A DNA stretch of 64,000 nucleotides from Bradyrhizobium semiaridum (lineage in GTDB: Bacteria; Pseudomonadota; Alphaproteobacteria; Rhizobiales; Xanthobacteraceae). The stretch's first letter is position 1, and every line of letters starts with the position of its first letter. The translations under genes and the position numbers were made by a program. Under the pieces are notes generated by a model. The model saw nothing but the letters and a program-made list of their open reading frames with translations, ran no database searches and was not told where the DNA came from. Shown one piece after another: positions 8,953 through 18,156 of the stretch. The DNA is taken from the NCBI RefSeq assembly GCF_020329505.1, contig NZ_JAGKJJ010000009.1, positions 62,001 through 126,000 on the forward strand. The letters are read 5' to 3'.

Positions 8953-10608
8953 TTACTCCGCGGCTTCGGAAACCGGACGGAAGTTGGCAAAATCCCAACC
9001 GCGACCAGGCGCCGCATCCAGCAGCGCGCGGGTGTAGGCCTGCTGCGGATTGGTCAGCACCTCGGCCGCCGGTCCCTGCTCCACGATGCGGCCATGCTGC
9101 ATCACGGCGACGTCGTCGCAGATCTGCGCAGCGACACGCAGGTCGTGCGTGATGAACAACAGCGCGATGCCGAGCCGCTTCTGGATTTCGTCAAGCAGAT
9201 CGAGCACCTGCGCTTGCACCGAGACGTCGAGCGCGGAGACGGCTTCGTCCGCCACCAGCACGTCGGGATCGAGCGCCAGGGCGCGCGCGATCGCGATGCG
9301 CTGGCGCTGGCCGCCGGAGAACTGGTGCGGGTAGCGCGAGATGGCGTCGGGCGGCAGGTGGACCAGCTCGAGCAGTTCGCGCGCCCGCGCCAGCGCATCC
9401 TTGCGCGGCATGCCGTAATTGATCGGGCCTTCGGCGATGCTCTCGCCGACGGTGACGCGCGGATTGAGCGAGCGATAGGGGTCCTGGAAGATGATCTGGA
9501 TCTTCTTGCGGTGCGGCTGCAGCAGCCGCCGCGACAAATCCGAGATCTCGCGGCCGGCGAGGCGCACGCCGCCCGACGTCGGATCGATCAGGCGCACGAT
9601 GCAGCGCGCCACCGTCGATTTGCCGGAGCCGCTTTCGCCGACGATGCCGAGCGTGCGGCCCTTGCGTAAAGTGAGGGTGACGTCTTTCGCGGCGGCGACC
9701 TCGCGGGCTTTGCCGAACATCGAGCGTTCGCGGTAGACCTTGCCGAGCTCGTTGGCCTCCAGCACCACCGGCTCGCTGGTCTCGGGGCGCGGCGTGCGGG
9801 GCACGAGACTGGGTACCGAGGACAGCAGGTTGCGGGTGTATTCCATCTTCGGGTGGCGCAGCACGTCGTCGAGCGGGCCGCTCTCGACCAGCCGGCCGTG
9901 CCGCATCACCGCGACGCGGTCGGCGATCTCGGCGACCACGCCCATGTCGTGGGTGATGAACAGCACCGCGGTGCCGTGATCGCGCTGCAGGTCGCGGATC
10001 AGCGTGAGGATCTGCTTCTGGGTGGTGACATCGAGCGCGGTGGTCGGCTCGTCCGCGATCAACAGCTTCGGCTCCAGGACCAGGGCCATCGCAATCATGA
10101 TGCGCTGGCGCTGGCCGCCCGAGAGGCGGTGCGGGTAGGAGGCGAAGATGCGCTCGACGTCCGGCAGCCGCACATGCTCCATCATCGCCAGGATCTTCTG
10201 CTGGCGCGCGCGGGCGTCGAGATCGGTATGGGCGCGCAGCACCTCGTCGATCTGGCGGCCGACATGCACCACCGGATTGAGCGCGGTCATTGGCTCCTGG
10301 AAGATCATCGCCATCCGCGTCGCGCGCAATTGCCGCAAGCGGCGGTCGCTGGCGGTGAGCAGTTCCTCGCCGACCAGTTTGACGCTGCCGCCTGACGGCA
10401 CCAGCGTGCCCTTTTGCAGCAGGCCCATCACCGTCAGCGAGGTGACCGACTTGCCCGAGCCGCTTTCGCCGACGAGGCACAGCGTCTCGCCCTCGCGGAC
10501 CTGCAGCGAAAGGTCATCGATGATGCGGTGCGCGTCCGCCTTGCGGCCGAGGCCGACGACGAGGTTGTTGATGTCGAGGACGACGTTGGTCGAGTTGGCT
10601 GCGGTCAC
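8953..10608 (-). CDS. Peptide ABC transporter ATP-binding protein, fused double ATPase
   Basis: A 551-residue protein with two complete ABC ATPase domains, equivalent to a DppD-DppF fusion as in GsiA. Domain 1 has Walker [11 protein letters not shown] at about 47-56, signature [12 protein letters not shown] and Walker [14 protein letters not shown]. Domain 2 has [12 protein letters not shown] near residue 330, [15 protein letters not shown] and [13 protein letters not shown]. Each domain ends in the oligopeptide-type C-terminal region with proline-rich NLLSSVPSL and a matching DAAPGRG. It powers uptake of peptides or related solutes through the two permeases upstream. The GTG start overlaps the permease stop by four bases. 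Confidence 0.95.
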   Translation of the reverse strand: MTAANSTNVVLDINNLVVGLGRKADAHRIIDDLSLQVREGETLCLVGESGSGKSVTSLTVMGLLQKGTLVPSGGSVKLVGEELLTASDRRLRQLRATRMAMIFQEPMTALNPVVHVGRQIDEVLRAHTDLDARARQQKILAMMEHVRLPDVERIFASYPHRLSGGQRQRIMIAMALVLEPKLLIADEPTTALDVTTQKQILTLIRDLQRDHGTAVLFITHDMGVVAEIADRVAVMRHGRLVESGPLDDVLRHPKMEYTRNLLSSVPSLVPRTPRPETSEPVVLEANELGKVYRERSMFGKAREVAAAKDVTLTLRKGRTLGIVGESGSGKSTVARCIVRLIDPTSGGVRLAGREISDLSRRLLQPHRKKIQIIFQDPYRSLNPRVTVGESIAEGPINYGMPRKDALARARELLELVHLPPDAISRYPHQFSGGQRQRIAIARALALDPDVLVADEAVSALDVSVQAQVLDLLDEIQKRLGIALLFITHDLRVAAQICDDVAVMQHGRIVEQGPAAEVLTNPQQAYTRALLDAAPGRGWDFANFRPVSEAAE

Positions 10609-11492
10609 TTGCCCTCACGCTGCTTCATGCGGGGATCGAGCGCGTCGCGCGCGGCGTCGCCGATCAGATTGACGCTGAGGATGGCGATCGAGAGCAGAAG
10701 TCCCGGCCAGAAGATCAGCGACGGCTTGACCTGGAAGTAGGCACGGCCCTCGGCCATGATGTTGCCCCAGGTCGGGGTTTCCGGCGAGATGCCGGCGCCG
10801 AGGAACGACAGGATCGCCTCGGTGAGGATCGCGGAAGCGCACACATACGTGCTTTGCACGATCAGCGGCGCGATCGTGTTCGGCATCAAATGCCGCCACA
10901 TGATCTTGGGCAGGCTGGAGCCGACCGAGATCGCCGCCTCGACATAGGGTTCCTCGCGCGCGGTCAGCACCACCGAGCGCACCAGCCGCGCCACGCGCGG
11001 GATCTCGGGGATGGTGATCGCGATCATCACCGTCCAGATGCTGGCGCCCGACAGCGACACCACGGCGATCGCGAGCAGGATGGCGGGGATCGCCATCAGG
11101 CCGTCCATGATCCGCATCATCACGGCATCGACCCAGCGGAAGAAGCCGGAGACGAGGCCGATCAAGAGCCCGATCGCGATCGAGCAGACCGCGGCGCCGA
11201 GCCCGATCACAAGCGAGATCCGCGCGCCGTAGATGATGCGCGACAGCACATCGCGGCCGAAGGCATCGGTGCCGAGCAGGAACTGCGCGCTTGCCGGCTT
11301 CAGCCGTTGCGCCGGCGCCAGCAGCAGCGGATCGTGCGGCGCCAGCAGCGGCGCGCAGATCGCCATCAGGATGATGAGGACGAGGCAAATCGTCGCAACC
11401 GCGATGATCGGCGTCGCCGTCAGGAAGCCGAGCCGCAGCCGGAACGGCCGGGTGACGGGGATCGAGGATTCGGGAAGGGTATCGATCGCCAT
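10605..11492 (-). CDS. Peptide ABC transporter permease (DppC-like)
   Basis: A 295-residue inner-membrane permease with an N-terminal OppC-type segment (first helix near residues 28-50), the LLGTDAFGRDVLSRIIYGARISL segment split by an early helix, and the EAA-loop region YVEAAISVGSSLPKIMWRHL that contacts the ATPase. About six transmembrane helices are apparent. It pairs with the DppB-like permease located 3 bp upstream. The C-terminal GDAARDALDPRM is characteristic of DppC/OppC family members. Confidence 0.95.
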   Translation of the reverse strand: MAIDTLPESSIPVTRPFRLRLGFLTATPIIAVATICLVLIILMAICAPLLAPHDPLLLAPAQRLKPASAQFLLGTDAFGRDVLSRIIYGARISLVIGLGAAVCSIAIGLLIGLVSGFFRWVDAVMMRIMDGLMAIPAILLAIAVVSLSGASIWTVMIAITIPEIPRVARLVRSVVLTAREEPYVEAAISVGSSLPKIMWRHLMPNTIAPLIVQSTYVCASAILTEAILSFLGAGISPETPTWGNIMAEGRAYFQVKPSLIFWPGLLLSIAILSVNLIGDAARDALDPRMKQREGK

Positions 11493-11495
11493 CGC

Positions 11496-12437
11496 TCAGT
11501 ACCGGATACGAGGATCGAGCAGGGTATAGGCGAGGTCGATCAAGAGATTGACCGCGACATAGATGCCCGACGTCAGAAGGATCATGGCCTGGATCACCGG
11601 ATAGTCGCGCGCCAGCACCGCATCGACGGTGAGGCGGCCGATGCCGGGCAGGTTGAACACGCTTTCGGTGACGACGACGCCGGAGATCAGGAGCGCAAAG
11701 CCGGAGCCGATCACGGTGATGACCGGCACCGCCGCGTTGCGCAGCGCGTGACGCAGCAGCACGCCGGTCTCGCCGATGCCCTTGGCGCGGGCGGTGCGCA
11801 CGTAATCCTCGCCGAGCACGTCGAGCATCGAGGCGCGCGTCATGCGCGCGATCAGCGCGACATAGATGAAGGAGAGCGTGCAGGTCGGCAGGATCAGGCG
11901 TTCGAAGAATGGACCGAAGCCGGCCGAGATGCTCCTGAAGCCCTGCACCGGCACCCAGTGCAGATTGATCGCAAAGATCTGGATCAGCACATAGCCGATC
12001 ACGAACACCGGCACCGAGAAGCCGAGCACCGACAGTCCCATCACGAAGCGGTCGATCCAGGTGCCGTGCTTCCACGCCGCGATCACGCCGAGCGGCACCG
12101 CGACCACGATCGAAAGGATGATGGTGGCGAGCGCGACCGAGATCGAGGGTTCGAGGCGCGGGCCGATCATCTCGAGGATCGGCTTGTTGGAGATCAGCGA
12201 GACGCCGAGATCGCCGTGCAGCAGCTTGACGATCCAGGTGTAGAACTGGATGTAGATCGGCTCGTTGAGCCCGAGCGAGGTTCTGATGCGCTCGAGCTGT
12301 TCCGGCGTCGCATTGTCGCCGGCGAGGATCGCGGCGGGATCGCCCGGCGTCAGCCGCAGCAGCAGGAACACGAACAGCGCGACCACGCCCATCACGGGGA
12401 TGGCGGCAAGGATGCGGCGAAGCAGATAGCCGAGCAT
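11496..12437 (-). CDS. Peptide ABC transporter permease (DppB-like)
   Basis: A 313-residue DppB/OppB-type permease beginning MLGYLLRRILAAIPVMGVVALFVFLLLRLTPGDP-like, with its PGDPA motif after the first helix. The EAA loop reads YVRTARAKGIGETGVLLRHAL, and the protein ends DLAYTLLDPRIRY, as usual in the family. It is the first gene of the permease-permease-ATPase run; no binding-protein gene is in the same direction, the likely partner being the divergent one at 15847. A 316-bp gap separates it from the M20 gene upstream and may hold a promoter. Confidence 0.95.
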   Translation of the reverse strand: MLGYLLRRILAAIPVMGVVALFVFLLLRLTPGDPAAILAGDNATPEQLERIRTSLGLNEPIYIQFYTWIVKLLHGDLGVSLISNKPILEMIGPRLEPSISVALATIILSIVVAVPLGVIAAWKHGTWIDRFVMGLSVLGFSVPVFVIGYVLIQIFAINLHWVPVQGFRSISAGFGPFFERLILPTCTLSFIYVALIARMTRASMLDVLGEDYVRTARAKGIGETGVLLRHALRNAAVPVITVIGSGFALLISGVVVTESVFNLPGIGRLTVDAVLARDYPVIQAMILLTSGIYVAVNLLIDLAYTLLDPRIRY

Positions 12438-12753
12438 GTTGCTAGCTCCATTCAGGCGGTGCGAAGCGAAGGCTGGGCGGCATCATGCTGATTGTGTCCC
12501 CGTGATGTGTGTCATGCGCCTCTGCGTCGTTACTCTGAAAGCCGGTCCGAAAGCGATGAATTTGCAGGCAAATACTGTGCCAATGACCGCGCCAGATCAA
12601 GCTGCGGTTCAGGCCGCTTGCAGCCTGGAAAGCACGATGTGGCGTCAGTCTCTGCGCCGTGTCGACCGGTCCTGATCGTCTCCCTCTGATCTGAAACCGC
12701 AATTTCGAATTGCACATTCTGTGGTGAACGACCGGCGCTGGGCGGTGGGCCAT
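12438..12753. other. Intergenic stretch without a supported gene
   Basis: 316 bp between the M20 stop and the permease start, both on the minus strand. Base composition is less GC-biased than the genes. No convincing coding frame, tRNA or strong hairpin was seen. A promoter for the transporter genes would be expected here, but no clear consensus can be named. Confidence 0.5.
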
Positions 12754-14052
12754 TCACGCTCTCGTCACGCCGCACCAGTTGGCGACGAACAATGCGATGC
12801 TCTGCGTTGTCTTGCGCAGGCTGTCGAGCTCGATGCGCTCATTGAACGCGTGCGGGCCGACGCCATAAGGACCATAGCAGAGGGCAGGGATGCCGTAATC
12901 GACGCAATAGTAGCGGGTGTCGTTGACGGCGGTGGACAGGCGCTCCTCCATCGGAGCCTGGAAAACCGATTGATGGGCTGCGGACAGCACGGCTTCAGCT
13001 TCGCTGCCGGGCTCGCACACCGCGGCGTCGGCCTGAAATCCGCTCCACACCAGTTCGGCCGGGTTGTCGGACAGGAAGTCATCGGTCTTGTGCGCGTCGG
13101 CCAAGCATTCCTCGATGCCGCGCATCGCCTCCCGCGGCGTCTCGCCGGGCAACAGACCAAGCCGGCAATCCAGCTCGCACCAGGCCGCGGTCGAACTGGC
13201 CCAGTCGCCGCCCTTGATGATGCCGACGTTGAACTTGATCGGATTCTTGACGCCGCGGAACCAGCTGTTGTCGAGCGCCCTTGCGTTGAGCGTCTTAGTG
13301 TAATCCTGGAACGCACGCACCAGATGCATCGCCGACAGGATGGCGCTGGTGCCGGTCTCGGAATAGGCGACATGCACCGGCGTGCCGCGCACGCGCAGCC
13401 GAAACCAGATCGCCCCGACCTGGGCGCGGGTGAGCGTATGCCCGGTGGGTTCGGGAATCAGGCAGGCGTCGGCGCGATAGCCCCGCATCAGCGTCGACAG
13501 CGCGCCGTTGCCGGTGCTTTCCTCCTCGGTCACGGTCTGCAGATGGATGCGGCCGTGCGGCGCGTAGCCGGCGCTTCGGATCGCATCGAGTGCGAAGATC
13601 ATGGCCGAGACGCCGGCCTTCATGTCCTGTGCGCCGCGTCCGAACATCCAGCCGTCGCGGACCGCAGCCGCGAACGGCGGGTGGTCCCAAAGGTCCGCAG
13701 GCCCCTCCGGCACGACATCGATATGACCTTGCAGGATCAGGCTGCGTCCGCTGCCCTTGCCGTTGAGCGTCGCAACGACCTGCTGCGATCCGGCAAGATC
13801 GATGCCGTCCATCGGTGCAGCCTTCGGATGGCTCATCAGGTCGACGTCGGCGAGGCTGAACGCATCGACGTCGTAGCCGCGCTTGGCGAATTGTTCGGCC
13901 AGCCAAAGCTGCTGCGGCGCTTCCTGTCCGCGCAGGCTGCGGAACTGGACCATGCGCGACAGGAAGGCGATCTGATCATCAAAGTTCCGGTCGACGGCAG
14001 CGCACAGCTCGCCGGCAATCTGATTCGGCCTGGTCAACGTCTCGGTGGTCAT
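12754..14052 (-). CDS. ArgE/DapE family M20 deacylase
   Basis: A 432-residue M20 metallopeptidase of the acetylornithine deacetylase/succinyl-diaminopimelate desuccinylase group. The metal site is seen as LQGHIDVVPEGP, then GRGAQDMKAGVSAMIFAL and VTEEESTGNGALS with the catalytic glutamate, and a lattermost GPHAFNERIELDS histidine. The start at 14052 has a good site (GGAAAGGCGGGAC before ATG). It removes N-acyl groups from amino acids or acts as a dipeptidase in the cytosol. It precedes the peptide transporter genes and lies near another M20 gene, so a role in digesting imported acyl-peptides is likely. The true arginine or lysine pathway enzymes are less likely in this context. Confidence 0.9.
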   Translation of the reverse strand: MTTETLTRPNQIAGELCAAVDRNFDDQIAFLSRMVQFRSLRGQEAPQQLWLAEQFAKRGYDVDAFSLADVDLMSHPKAAPMDGIDLAGSQQVVATLNGKGSGRSLILQGHIDVVPEGPADLWDHPPFAAAVRDGWMFGRGAQDMKAGVSAMIFALDAIRSAGYAPHGRIHLQTVTEEESTGNGALSTLMRGYRADACLIPEPTGHTLTRAQVGAIWFRLRVRGTPVHVAYSETGTSAILSAMHLVRAFQDYTKTLNARALDNSWFRGVKNPIKFNVGIIKGGDWASSTAAWCELDCRLGLLPGETPREAMRGIEECLADAHKTDDFLSDNPAELVWSGFQADAAVCEPGSEAEAVLSAAHQSVFQAPMEERLSTAVNDTRYYCVDYGIPALCYGPYGVGPHAFNERIELDSLRKTTQSIALFVANWCGVTRA

Positions 14053-14451
14053 GTCCCGCCTTTCCTGGCGACTTGCATAGAATTGTCGGACCGATGCGAG
14101 CGGTGGGGACGTGGTGAAATGCGGCCCCGGCCGAAGCCGGCAGCCGTGTCGTTCACAATTCCACGCTGGACCGCCATGTGACGCGTGTGCGCCGCCGCGA
14201 TGCGCATTGTGGCCTCCCAAGTTGGCTCGCTTCTCCCCATGGTAAAGCTAATCCCTGTCACGCGGTGGTTCTCAGCGAATTCCGGCCCGCCCGCACTCTC
14301 ATACGCTCATATTCCTTCCCTTCGGCCGGATAATTGGAGGAAAGCTGCGTGGCTGGTCTCGGCCGCACCGGCCTGCGAGGGCACCATCGAGGGCGCGCAA
14401 ACAAGACTAAAGTTCGCTCCGGCGCTGCCGACGTGTTGGGCATGCAAGCGA
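14053..14451. other. Intergenic stretch between two M20 genes
   Basis: About 400 bp with no supported gene, tRNA or strong dyad. Frames on both strands look like non-coding or antisense extensions. It may contain a separate promoter for the 14052 gene. Confidence 0.45.
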
Positions 14452-15582
14452 TCATTCCAGCGTCGCCAGCAGTCCCGCCATCAGCTGGCCGCGCTCAGCG
14501 AGGCTGTCGACCTCGATATGTTCGTTGAGCGTGTGCGCGTCGGCGCCGCGCACGCCGAGGCCGTCGAGCGTGGGGATGCCCATCGCACCGGTGAAGTTGC
14601 CGTCGGAGCCGCCGCCGGCACTGCCGTGCGGCAGGTCGAGGCCCATCGCCGCCGCGAGACCTTTTGCCTTTTCATAGAGTGCCATGGTGCCGGCGTCCGG
14701 CTCCCACACCGGGCGGGTGACGCCGCGCGTCACCTTGAACGTCACGTCGTTGGTGGTGCCCGACAGCGCCAGCATGCGCTCGACACCGCGGTCGAGATCG
14801 GCCTGCCGCTTGGCCATGCTGAGCGCTTCGCCGGTGCAGGTCGTGGCAACGCAATTGACCCATTGGCCGCCATGCACGATGCCGACGGAGAAGGTGCAAT
14901 CCTCTGATGTCATGCCGTCGATGGCGAGAATCTGCCGCGCCATCTCGCGGATCGCGGAGCGGCCGGAGGCCAGCGTCGCGCCGGCATGGCTCGGCTTGCC
15001 GATGGCTTCCAGGTTGAAGCGTGCGATCGCGTAGCGGCCGGTGACGACGCCGTTGTTCGGCCGGCCGGGTTCGGGCACCAGCACATATTTGTTGCGCGCG
15101 GCTTCCGCCTCGATGATGTCGCGCGTCGACGGCGTGCCGACCTCTTCATCCGGGGTGAACAGCACGGTGATCGGCAGCGGCGTCGTGAACGAAGCGCGGG
15201 CCAATTGTCTGATCGCCTCGAGCGAGAGATAGTTGCCGCCCTTCATGTCGAAGATGCCGGGGCCGAAGCACTTGTTGCCCTCGCGCCGCCACTGCAGCTT
15301 CTCGATGGTGCCGACCGGATGCACGGTGTCGAGGTGGCCGGCGATCAGGATGCCGGGCTGGCCCTGCTTCGGATGCGGGAAGCGGGCGCGGACGCAGCCG
15401 GCAAACCCCTGCCGCCCGGCGATGCGCTCGATCGTCGCACCCATGATCGCCATGTCGCGCGCGGCGAGGTCGAGCATGCGCTCGACCGCGGACGCGTCCC
15501 AGGTCGGGCTCTCGCATTCCACCCAGCTCCGCAGGCCCTGCAGCATCGCTTCAGAATCAAAGGGAAGATTGGCTGGGTTCAT
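14452..15582 (-). CDS. M20 family metallopeptidase (carboxypeptidase G2-like)
   Basis: A 376-residue M20 peptidase starting MNPANLPFDSEAML, preceded by an AAAGAGAGAAA ribosome-binding stretch. Metal-binding motifs are IAGHLDTVHPVG, GPGIFDMKGGNYLSLEA and FTPDEEVGTPSTRD, with a C-terminal GADAHTLNEHIEVDS histidine. The HLDTVHPVGT form and length resemble glutamate carboxypeptidase (CPG2) and other M20A/M20F peptidases that cut C-terminal amino acids. It is divergent from the peptide-binding protein gene at 15847 (264 bp between starts) and opens the leftward peptide-use gene run. Confidence 0.9.
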   Translation of the reverse strand: MNPANLPFDSEAMLQGLRSWVECESPTWDASAVERMLDLAARDMAIMGATIERIAGRQGFAGCVRARFPHPKQGQPGILIAGHLDTVHPVGTIEKLQWRREGNKCFGPGIFDMKGGNYLSLEAIRQLARASFTTPLPITVLFTPDEEVGTPSTRDIIEAEAARNKYVLVPEPGRPNNGVVTGRYAIARFNLEAIGKPSHAGATLASGRSAIREMARQILAIDGMTSEDCTFSVGIVHGGQWVNCVATTCTGEALSMAKRQADLDRGVERMLALSGTTNDVTFKVTRGVTRPVWEPDAGTMALYEKAKGLAAAMGLDLPHGSAGGGSDGNFTGAMGIPTLDGLGVRGADAHTLNEHIEVDSLAERGQLMAGLLATLE

Positions 15583-15846
15583 GACGTTTCTCTCTTTGTT
15601 GTTTGGACCGCGCCGTCGCGCGCGCATACGAAAGTCGCAGCTAGCGAATTTGTAAAGTCAAAATCCGGGCCGCGCCGCATCATTCGTTAGTGTACGTGCG
15701 ATCTCGCCGGAAACCGATTGACGCACACAGGACTTGGTGCAAGTCTCGATTTCGCAAGCCCAACAGCATGTTAGTCCGCCTAAATAACGGACCTCATGCA
15801 TAACGAATAAGCCGGCTTTGACCAATCAGACGTCAGGAGAAATTGC

Positions 15847-17466
15847 ATGTTGCCTATCTCGCGTTGGAAGCATCGCACGATAGCGGCCGCGCTGTCGGCG
15901 CTCGCGCTGTCGTTCGCGCCGCAGGATTTGTCGTTTGCGCCGCCGGCGATGGCCGCGGGCAAGACCATCACCGCGGTGATGCATTCGGATCTGCGCGTCA
16001 TCGATCCGATCATGACCACGGCCTACATCACCCGCGACCATGGCTACATGATCTACGACACGCTGCTCGCGACCGATTCCAGTTTCAAGATCCAGCCGCA
16101 GATGGCGGACTGGAAGGTCTCCGACGACAAGCTCACCTACACCTTCACGCTGCGCGACGGCCTGAAGTGGCATGATGGCACGCCGGTCACGGCGGAAGAT
16201 TGCGTCGCCTCGCTGAAGCGCTGGGGCAAGGTCGACGGCATGGGCCAGAAGCTGATGGACTTCGTCGCGAGCCTCGATGCCACCGACGCCAAGACCATCA
16301 CGCTGAAGCTGAAGGAGCCCTACGGCCTGGTGCTGGAATCGATCGGCAAGCCGTCGTCGCGCGTGCCGTTCATGATGCCGAAGCGTCTTGCCGAGACGCC
16401 GCCGGACAAGCCGATCCCGGAACAGATCGGCTCCGGCCCGTTCAAATTCGTGCAGAGCGAATTCCAGCCGGGCGTGAAGGCGGTCTACGAGAAGAACAAG
16501 GACTATGTGCCGCGCAAGGAGCCGGCGAGCTGGACCGCGGGCGGCAAGGTCGTGAAGGTCGATCGCGTCGAATGGGTGACGATGCCCGACGCGCAGACCG
16601 CGGTGAACGCGCTGCAATCCGGCGACATCGACTTCATGGAGAACGTTCCGTTCGACATGCTGCCGGTGCTGGAAGCGAGCAAGGACCTCAAGATCGAGGT
16701 GCTGAACAAGTTCGGCTTCCAGACGCTCGGCCGGATGAACTTCCTGTACCCGCCGTTCGACAATCCGAAGGTGCGCCGCGCCGCGTTCCTGGCGATGAAC
16801 CAGAAAGACGTGCTCGACGCGCTGGTCGGCAACGCCAAGTATCAGCAGATCTGCGGCGCGTTCTTCGTCTGCGGCACGCCGCTCGAGACCGACGTCGGTG
16901 CCGAGACGCTGGTGAAGGGCACCGGCATGGCCGAGGCCAAGAAGGCGCTGGCCGAGTCGGGCTATGACGGCACACCCGTCGTCGTGATGGCGCCCGGCGA
17001 CGTCACGACGCTGAAGGCGCAGCCGATCGTCGCGGCGCAGCTGCTGCGCGATGCCGGCTTCAAGGTCGATCTGCAGGCGACCGACTGGCAGACCGTGGTC
17101 ACCCGCCGCGCCAGCCAGAAGCCGCCGAAGGAAGGCGGCTGGAACATGTTCTTCACCAACTGGGTCGCGGCCGACGTGTCCGATCCGATCGTCAACGCAT
17201 CGATCACCGGGCGCGGCAAGAACGGCGGCTGGTTCGGCTGGGCCGATGATCCCAAGATCGAGGAGCTGCGCGACAAGTTCGCGCGCGCAGCCTCGATTGA
17301 CGAGAAGAAGAAGATCGCCGCCGACATCCAGAAGGAAGCCTACGACCAGGTGATCTACGTTCCGCTCGGCCAGTACACGATCCCGAGCGCATGGCGGAAG
17401 TCATTGACCGGCGTGCTCGACGGTCCGGCGACGCCGATCTTCTGGAATATCGAGAAGTCGGAGTAA
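15847..17466 (+). CDS. Peptide ABC transporter substrate-binding protein (SBP_bac_5)
   Basis: A 539-residue periplasmic solute-binding protein of the DppA/OppA family with a Sec signal peptide ending near APPAMAAG (about residue 38). Family features are DRHGYMIYDTLL-like RDHGYMIYDTLLATD, FTLRDGLKWHDGTPVTAEDCV and GSGPFKFVQSEFQPG. The ribosome site TCAGGAGAAATTGC precedes the ATG. It should deliver peptides or similar amides to the permeases encoded leftward from 12437. A close paralogue with a Tat-type signal is at 51460-53070. The gene is followed by a 20-nt direct repeat and a bidirectional terminator. Confidence 0.95.
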   Translation: MLPISRWKHRTIAAALSALALSFAPQDLSFAPPAMAAGKTITAVMHSDLRVIDPIMTTAYITRDHGYMIYDTLLATDSSFKIQPQMADWKVSDDKLTYTFTLRDGLKWHDGTPVTAEDCVASLKRWGKVDGMGQKLMDFVASLDATDAKTITLKLKEPYGLVLESIGKPSSRVPFMMPKRLAETPPDKPIPEQIGSGPFKFVQSEFQPGVKAVYEKNKDYVPRKEPASWTAGGKVVKVDRVEWVTMPDAQTAVNALQSGDIDFMENVPFDMLPVLEASKDLKIEVLNKFGFQTLGRMNFLYPPFDNPKVRRAAFLAMNQKDVLDALVGNAKYQQICGAFFVCGTPLETDVGAETLVKGTGMAEAKKALAESGYDGTPVVVMAPGDVTTLKAQPIVAAQLLRDAGFKVDLQATDWQTVVTRRASQKPPKEGGWNMFFTNWVAADVSDPIVNASITGRGKNGGWFGWADDPKIEELRDKFARAASIDEKKKIAADIQKEAYDQVIYVPLGQYTIPSAWRKSLTGVLDGPATPIFWNIEKSE

Positions 17467-17479
17467 AAGGACGCAAGGC

Positions 17480-17521
17480 GTCTTCACACAGCACAAGCAC
17501 AGTCTTCACACAGCACAAGCA
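17480..17521 (+). repeat. 20-nt perfect tandem direct repeat
   Basis: The 20-mer GTCTTCACACAGCACAAGCA occurs at 17480-17499 and again at 17502-17521, with two bases between, immediately downstream of the binding-protein stop and upstream of the terminator. It looks like a recent short duplication in the 3' UTR. Confidence 0.9.
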
Positions 17522-17523
17522 AA

Positions 17524-17558
17524 AATGGCCGGGCATCGCCCCGGCCATTCTTGTTTTT
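17524..17558. terminator. Bidirectional rho-independent terminator
   Basis: A 10-bp GC-rich stem AATGGCCGGG / CCCGGCCATT with a 6-base loop is followed on the + strand by CTTGTTTTT and on the - strand by a TTTTT run. It can end the binding-protein transcript and the small leftward gene at 17573-17716. Confidence 0.88.
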
Positions 17559-17572
17559 AGGGCTTCCGCCGA

Positions 17573-17716
17573 TCAGGTGTGACAGTCTCGCACCTGCTCG
17601 AGACCGTCATGGACTGGCGGCCCGCCCTGCGGCGGGGTGCGCTCCGGGGGCGGCCCGCCCTTGCGCTGGTGGCGCTCATTCGCCGCTTGTTTCTCGGAAT
17701 CGCGCTCGTTGGTCAT
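17573..17716 (-). CDS. Small hydrophilic protein, unknown
   Basis: A 47-residue frame, MTNERDSEKQAANERHQ..., very charged and then rich in Pro and Gly (PPPERTPPQGGPP), ending DGLEQVRDCHT. The second of two in-frame ATGs is chosen because GGAG lies 6 bases before it. It ends right at the bidirectional terminator. Support is the ribosome site, terminator position and sensible composition. I do not recognise a function; it could be a disordered stress-related small protein or a spurious frame. Confidence 0.5.
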   Translation of the reverse strand: MTNERDSEKQAANERHQRKGGPPPERTPPQGGPPVHDGLEQVRDCHT

Positions 17717-17816
17717 CGTCATCTCCAATTGCTGCGTGACAACAATTTTGACGGGAAGTGGTTCCTGCCCGATGGCCGTGCCCAACAGCAAGCCCGCGCC
17801 GACCGCCGCGCTGCCC

Positions 17817-18051
17817 ATGGAGGAGCGGCGTGCCGCTCCGCGTTGCCGGGTCCTCAAAGTCGGGGACCATCGAGTTCGGCAGCGAAGTGATCGCATGCAC
17901 GGTGCGAAACCTCTCGCGGCAGGAGCCAGCATCGAGGTCAACTCGCCGCTCTGGTTTCCCGACCGCTTCACGCTTGCCGTCGACGGCGAGCGGAGGCCGT
18001 GCCGGATCGTTATGGAAGAGGGAGAGGCGGTTGGGGTCGACGTTCGAGTGA
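17817..18051 (+). pseudogene. PilZ-domain protein pseudogene with three frameshifts
   Basis: Read in three frames, the segment rebuilds a short PilZ protein. Frame of ATG 17817 gives MEERRAAPRCRVLK with the RxxxR c-di-GMP motif. One extra base in the AAA run near 17857 shifts to SGTIEFGSEVIACTVRNLS. A further shift near 17920 restores the first frame (GASIEVNSPLWFPDRFTLAV...RRPCRIV). A third shift near 18011 gives WKRERRLGSTFE and a stop at 18051. The usual [DN]xSxxG is damaged at the second frameshift (NLS then GA). Such ~85-residue PilZ proteins are common in Bradyrhizobium. Three separate indels suggest a decayed gene, though base-calling errors cannot be excluded from one sequence. An intact tandem PilZ gene lies at 33672. 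Confidence 0.78.
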
Positions 18052-18068
18052 GGCGCTGTACCGAAGCC

Positions 18069-18155
18069 TGGTGCGGGCGGTGGGACTCGAACCCACACGA
18101 CGTTGCCATCGAGGGATTTTAAGTCCCTTGCGTCTACCAATTCCGCCACGTCCGC
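18069..18155 (-). tRNA. tRNA-Leu (anticodon UAA)
   Basis: On the minus strand the sequence starts GCGGACGTGGCGGAATTGG, followed by TAGACGCAAGGGACTTAAAA with the anticodon loop around TAA, a long variable arm (CTCGATGGCAACGTCG), the TGTGGGTTCGAGTCCCAC T-arm and an encoded CCA. This is a type II tRNA decoding UUA/UUG. The acceptor stem has one A-C mismatch at pair 5-68 as read here; the other six pairs match. Confidence 0.95.
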
Positions 18156-18156
18156 G

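Noticed and set aside
10854..12491. A 545-residue open frame on the + strand
   Set aside because: Antisense to the two peptide permeases; low-complexity Arg/His/Asp composition and no motif.
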